Both the position numbers and the translations under genes were made by a program. From a virus: DNA of 41,778 nt. Location: the IMG/VR virus record IMGVR_UViG_3300030329_003886, positions 1-41,778 of that record; one strand, given 5' to 3'. The notes below the pieces were generated by a model that made no database searches, was not told the DNA's origin, and saw only the letters and a program-made list of their open reading frames with translations. This document shows positions 38,529-41,778 of the stretch, in pieces; the stretch's first letter is position 1, and every line of letters starts with the position of its first letter.

Positions 38529-39253
38529 GCAGCCTCCTCAACCTCCCAACAATTCATATTGGAAGCAACTGTTCGTCTTTCGCCTTCGCCTTTAAATGGA
38601 TAAACCATGTGCGAGAGCCAAGACGGGAAAATATATAACTTACCGACTTCAGGCTTTACTTCAAAACTTTGTGGTGGTCTAAGTCGTTCCACGTTCATTA
38701 TCTCGTTACGACCATAATTAAAGCACAAGTAGCCATCACAAACCCCAGACGCATTGTATTTACTATACAAGGAATCACCAGCAGTCGGTTGATCGAGTAT
38801 TTGTTGTGGCACTTTAGTCCAAGAAGTTGTCGATAGACCCATTATGGTTTTCGTGCCATGATCGTGAATTGGGTTGTAATCGCCCTCGTAACTGTGTACC
38901 GACCATGTTTCATCCACTGCGACCTGTCTGTTCTTAGATAACATAGAACCCGTATTTTGCATAAAGTGATTAATGTACTGAGCGCCTAGACTGGTTATAA
39001 ACTTAGAATATTCCCTAACCTTCTCATGCTCTGGGTCCATGTTTAGTTGTTCCCCTTGAGCAATTTGCCCTACTAGAGTACCTGCTAACGATTCTTTGTC
39101 TTTAGATTCTCGTAGTTCGTCTAAGTATTCGTTTAAATCATCAACCATTGCCTCTGGCATACGGGTTTCCAATACGAAAACCGCAGGCATGTTCCAGATA
39201 TTGACCTCAATATCTGTCTCCTCGATAGGCTTTGCCTTCTTCTTTTTAGCCAT
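38525..39253 (-). CDS. 2OG-Fe(II) oxygenase-like protein
   Basis: A 242-residue protein. A Lys-rich start is followed by a helical part, then YNPIHDHGTKTIMGLSTTSW (H130, D131 or H132 as iron ligands) and FPSWLSHMVYPFKGEGERRTVA (H215 as distal ligand, R226/R227 for 2-oxoglutarate). This is the prolyl-hydroxylase-like fold of phage 2OG oxygenases, which are common in marine phages. The substrate is unknown; position beside the tail fibre suggests a virion protein or surface target, by inference. It is followed by coupled membrane proteins. Confidence 0.75.
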   Translation of the reverse strand: MAKKKKAKPIEETDIEVNIWNMPAVFVLETRMPEAMVDDLNEYLDELRESKDKESLAGTLVGQIAQGEQLNMDPEHEKVREYSKFITSLGAQYINHFMQNTGSMLSKNRQVAVDETWSVHSYEGDYNPIHDHGTKTIMGLSTTSWTKVPQQILDQPTAGDSLYSKYNASGVCDGYLCFNYGRNEIMNVERLRPPQSFEVKPEVGKLYIFPSWLSHMVYPFKGEGERRTVASNMNCWEVEEAA

Positions 39254-39255
39254 TT

Positions 39256-39576
39256 CTAGCTAGAAGGTACGCTAAAGGCTTCGTCTGGTACTGGATCGCT
39301 AGGCGGATTCGTAATAACTGAATCTACTTGACTTGCAAATACTGCATCCCACTGTGAAGTCGGACACATTGCGGTCAAAGCTGCCAGATTAAACGAAGTT
39401 TTAGCTGCTGCCGTGAAATCACCATCGGCTGCTACGGCTCTGTGATTAAACACAGACTTGTAGTAAGTCGCATCGCCTTCACTGTCGTTCTCGTAAGTCA
39501 TTTCTAAATCCCATATTTGAGCCTTACTAGACTTCACATGGGGAATAGATTTGGTTAGCTTTTTAGTTACTGCCAT
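39256..39576 (-). CDS. Small putative virion protein
   Basis: A 106-residue protein between tail fibre and oxygenase. Beta-rich (SKAQIWDLEMTYENDSEGDATYYKSVFNHRAV), it has a helical end with MCPTSQWDAVFASQVDSV. Unrecognised. It may be a fibre-associated protein. Confidence 0.5.
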   Translation of the reverse strand: MAVTKKLTKSIPHVKSSKAQIWDLEMTYENDSEGDATYYKSVFNHRAVAADGDFTAAAKTSFNLAALTAMCPTSQWDAVFASQVDSVITNPPSDPVPDEAFSVPSS

Positions 39577-39579
39577 TTT

Positions 39580-41778
39580 TTATTCCTCTTTATTAGATTT
39601 TAATTCCTCAACTTGTGCTGAGAGTTCTTGGACTGCTTTTACAAGCATTGGTATTAAAGCTGCTTCGGCAACTCTTTGTTGACCAGTTTCATCATCATCA
39701 TCCCACATACTAAAGCCGTCTTTAATATCGCTGTGTTTATCAATAGCTGCTTTAACTTCTTGTGCTATAAAACCGTGATTAGTGGTAGCTGTTTTATAAG
39801 GTTCTGTTGAACCTTTTTCATAGCCTTTAAATTCTTCTGGTATATCTCCTTTGGCTTTATATTTAAAAGTCTTAGGTTGTAAATCATTTATAAACGACAA
39901 GCCTACTGTAGAATCTTCAATATCTTTTTTAACTCTTTCATCCGATACTGTTGCCCAAGATGCAGTTCCGTGTGCTGCTCTAATGTCGTCTGAACCAGAG
40001 CCAAGTGTTGTATACCCTGCTGCTCCAGATACCTGCCGACCTAGTACATTGGCTCCATTACCATCCGCAGCCGAAATATCTGCTCCGCTACCAAGAATTA
40101 CGCTGTTAGCTCCAGTTGTTATAGTATCTCCAGCATCGGCTCCTATACAAACATTTTCACCTCCAGTTGTTATTTGATCGCCAGCCTCATAGCCCACTGT
40201 TGTATTAGCTGCACCTGTGGTGTTAGATGTCATAGCATCCCTTCCAATCGCAGTGTTGCTACCTGCTGTGGTATTGGCATCCAAAGCACCAAAGCCAACT
40301 GCTACGTTGCTAGTGCCTGTTGTATTTACTGCCATAGCTGCATAACCAACTGCCGTGTTACTATTTGCTGTGGTATTGTCGTTTAAAGCATTTTGTCCTA
40401 CTGCTGTGTTGTAATTGCCTGCTAGATTATTTGCCATAGCTTCTGAACCGAAAGCAGTATTAGCAGCGCCTGTGGTGTTAGTTCTTAAAGTATTATAGCC
40501 CATAGCTGTGCAGTTATCTGCTGTGGTATTGTCCTCCATAGCCTTAAAACCAACTGCCGTATTGCCGGGTCCTGTGGTGTTTGCTACTAAAGCATAGTAC
40601 CCAACTGCTGTGTTGCTGTTTGCTGTGGTGTTTGCTGCTAAAGCACTTGTACCTATGGCAGTATTGGTAGTGCCTGTGGTGTTTGCTACTAAAGCACGCC
40701 TACCAACCGCAGTGTTGTTAGAAGCAGTTGTATTTGCGCCTAAAGCATTTTCTCCTATGGCTACGTTATAGTCTCCTGTGGTATTAGCACCAAGAGCATT
40801 TTCACCTATACCTACTCCTTCAGCACCAGTTGTATTAGCATCCATTGCCTGTCTGCCAACTGCTACATTACCAGCGCCTGTGGTGTTTGCTTCTAAAGCT
40901 AAAGCACCAACGGCTGTGTTGTTACTAGCTGTAGTATTAGCCTGTAAAGCATCTTTACCGACAGCAGTGTTGCTTGCTCCTGTTGTGTTAGATTCTAAAG
41001 ACGATCTTCCTAAAGCTGTGTTATTGTCAGCAGTTGTGTTTGCGTATAAAGCATTTATACCAATACCTGTATTGGCATCTCCTGTTGTATTTGCTGGTAG
41101 AGAACTTTTCCCTACGGCTGTATTTTCGGTTCCTGTGGTGTTTGCTGTTAAAGCACTAGCACCCAACGCTGTGTTGTTTGCACCTACATTGTTTGTTAAG
41201 GCAAGATAACCAACTGCTGTATTGTTATCTACTGTAAGCGTTTCACTCAAAGCACCTTTACCCACTGCCACGTTAGACGTTCCTGTGGTATTTTTTCCTA
41301 GAGCATTAGAACCTATCCCTACGTTATTTGAAGCGGTTGTATTCGCGTCAAGCGCTGCATAACCCACTGCTATATTACCGTCACCAGTTGTATTAGCTTC
41401 TAATGCTTTACGACCAACAGCTATATTTGTAGCACCTGTTGTAGTAGCTGCTAAAGCCTGACTTCCAACAGCAGTGTTGCCATCGCCTGTTGTTTGTGCC
41501 GTTAGAGCATCAAGACCTATAGCTACTGTATTTGAAACTGTCGTGTTTGCTGCTAAAGCGTCTTTACCAATAGCTACATTACCTGCGCCTGTGGTGTTTG
41601 CTCCTAAAGAAGCATATCCAATGGCTGTGTTGTTGTCTGCTGTGGTGTTTGCGTCTAGCGCTGTAGCACCAACAGCAACATTTGCTGTTCCTGTGGTGTT
41701 TGCTTGTAAAGCATCTGAACCTACAGCAGTATTATTGGCAGCAGTATTTGCTCCTAAAGCATCTGCTCCAATAGCAGT
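39580..41778 (-). CDS. Tail fibre with 17-residue repeats and S74 chaperone domain (5' partial)
   Basis: At least 732 residues; the frame stays open to the right edge, so the N-terminus is missing. About 34 copies of a 17-residue repeat NTAVGxxALxANTTGxx form a presumed trimeric beta-structure. NTTG and NTTA versions alternate in places. The C-terminal part is a peptidase S74 intramolecular chaperone: VSDERVKKDI (auto-cleavage Ser codon at 39945-39943), LSFINDLQPKTFKYK, then NHGFIAQEV and a terminal coiled coil. The chaperone folds the trimer and is then cut off. The fibre should bind the host surface. Confidence 0.88.
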   Translation of the reverse strand, partial: TAIGADALGANTAANNTAVGSDALQANTTGTANVAVGATALDANTTADNNTAIGYASLGANTTGAGNVAIGKDALAANTTVSNTVAIGLDALTAQTTGDGNTAVGSQALAATTTGATNIAVGRKALEANTTGDGNIAVGYAALDANTTASNNVGIGSNALGKNTTGTSNVAVGKGALSETLTVDNNTAVGYLALTNNVGANNTALGASALTANTTGTENTAVGKSSLPANTTGDANTGIGINALYANTTADNNTALGRSSLESNTTGASNTAVGKDALQANTTASNNTAVGALALEANTTGAGNVAVGRQAMDANTTGAEGVGIGENALGANTTGDYNVAIGENALGANTTASNNTAVGRRALVANTTGTTNTAIGTSALAANTTANSNTAVGYYALVANTTGPGNTAVGFKAMEDNTTADNCTAMGYNTLRTNTTGAANTAFGSEAMANNLAGNYNTAVGQNALNDNTTANSNTAVGYAAMAVNTTGTSNVAVGFGALDANTTAGSNTAIGRDAMTSNTTGAANTTVGYEAGDQITTGGENVCIGADAGDTITTGANSVILGSGADISAADGNGANVLGRQVSGAAGYTTLGSGSDDIRAAHGTASWATVSDERVKKDIEDSTVGLSFINDLQPKTFKYKAKGDIPEEFKGYEKGSTEPYKTATTNHGFIAQEVKAAIDKHSDIKDGFSMWDDDDETGQQRVAEAALIPMLVKAVQELSAQVEELKSNKEE
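40060..41778 (-). repeat. 51-bp coding repeats of the tail fibre
   Basis: About 34 imperfect 51-bp units, including recurrent CCTGTGGTGTTTGC on the plus strand. One unit near 41190 lacks a codon. The repeats allow length change by recombination. Confidence 0.88.

Noticed and set aside
40060-41778. Regular roughly 51-bp repeats resembling a CRISPR array
   Set aside because: There are no constant repeats with unique spacers. The units are in one open reading frame encoding a 17-residue fibre repeat that ends in an S74 domain.
1-41778. Integrase, attachment site, diversity-generating retroelement or insertion sequence
   Set aside because: I saw no recombinase, reverse transcriptase or transposase motifs and no template/variable repeat pair in any frame of the window.

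Overview
The window looks like part of the genome of a virulent tailed phage, probably podovirus-like and probably marine, infecting a Gram-negative host. The reasons are a complete family A polymerase replication module, a small terminase-like protein, a P22 gp10-like tail protein, a tail fibre with an S74 chaperone tail, a T4-type lysozyme, a spanin pair, Sec-type signal peptides and a lipobox. I see no integrase, excisionase or CI-like repressor, no tRNA and no phage RNA polymerase. The large terminase, portal and major capsid genes are also not visible. The fibre gene runs off the right edge and a gene may run off the left edge, so the window is a segment of a larger genome and those genes probably lie outside it.

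Layout. (1) 1-2355, minus strand: short promoter-gene-terminator cassettes of unknown function plus a VRR-NUC-like nuclease. They share upstream direct repeats (TATCATGCAAGGGCRAC), related promoters and related terminators. (2) 2454-5676, plus strand: about 14 very small, overlapping, translationally coupled genes, mostly unknown, including a zinc ribbon and small membrane proteins. (3) 5673-6355, minus: small terminase-like gene and a 53-residue follower. (4) 6356-6953: the only long gene-free stretch, with CTCAGT repeats, a hairpin and a promoter. It leads to a plus-strand gene at 6954-7304 ending in a terminator. (5) 7426-10456, minus: an operon with an SNF2-like helicase, two ribbon-helix-helix-like proteins, a DUF3310 protein and small unknowns. 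(6) 10599-19292, plus: the replication operon, with a putative ssDNA-binding protein, AEP primase, UvrD-like helicase, family A DNA polymerase, a small RHH-like protein, a peroxiredoxin and a PD-(D/E)XK exonuclease. (7) 41778-19219, minus: the late operon. In transcription order it holds the tail fibre, a small virion protein, a 2OG-Fe(II) oxygenase-like protein, small membrane proteins, lysozyme, two exported low-complexity proteins, a basic microprotein, a membrane/coiled-coil protein, a holin-like protein, i-spanin and o-spanin, the gp10-like tail protein, and a run of putative internal or ejection proteins ending in a 1830-residue giant.

How it works together. Regions 5 and 6 diverge from one short control region where two promoters overlap so fully that each -10 box is an arm of the same palindrome, so polymerase should occupy only one at a time. 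The RHH-like proteins of region 5 are natural candidates to bind there. The polymerase has Leu at the position equivalent to E. coli Pol I Phe762. The late region combines virion assembly, DNA or protein delivery and lysis.

The most interesting signal is in two neighbouring putative virion proteins. They carry short motifs that closely resemble the TonB boxes of outer-membrane TonB-dependent receptors (EEIEVTAQKR, ETIEEITVTG, DTIDEITVV). This suggests, but does not prove, that the virion engages the host TonB system. Functions given as putative rest on motif recognition by eye; no database search was run.
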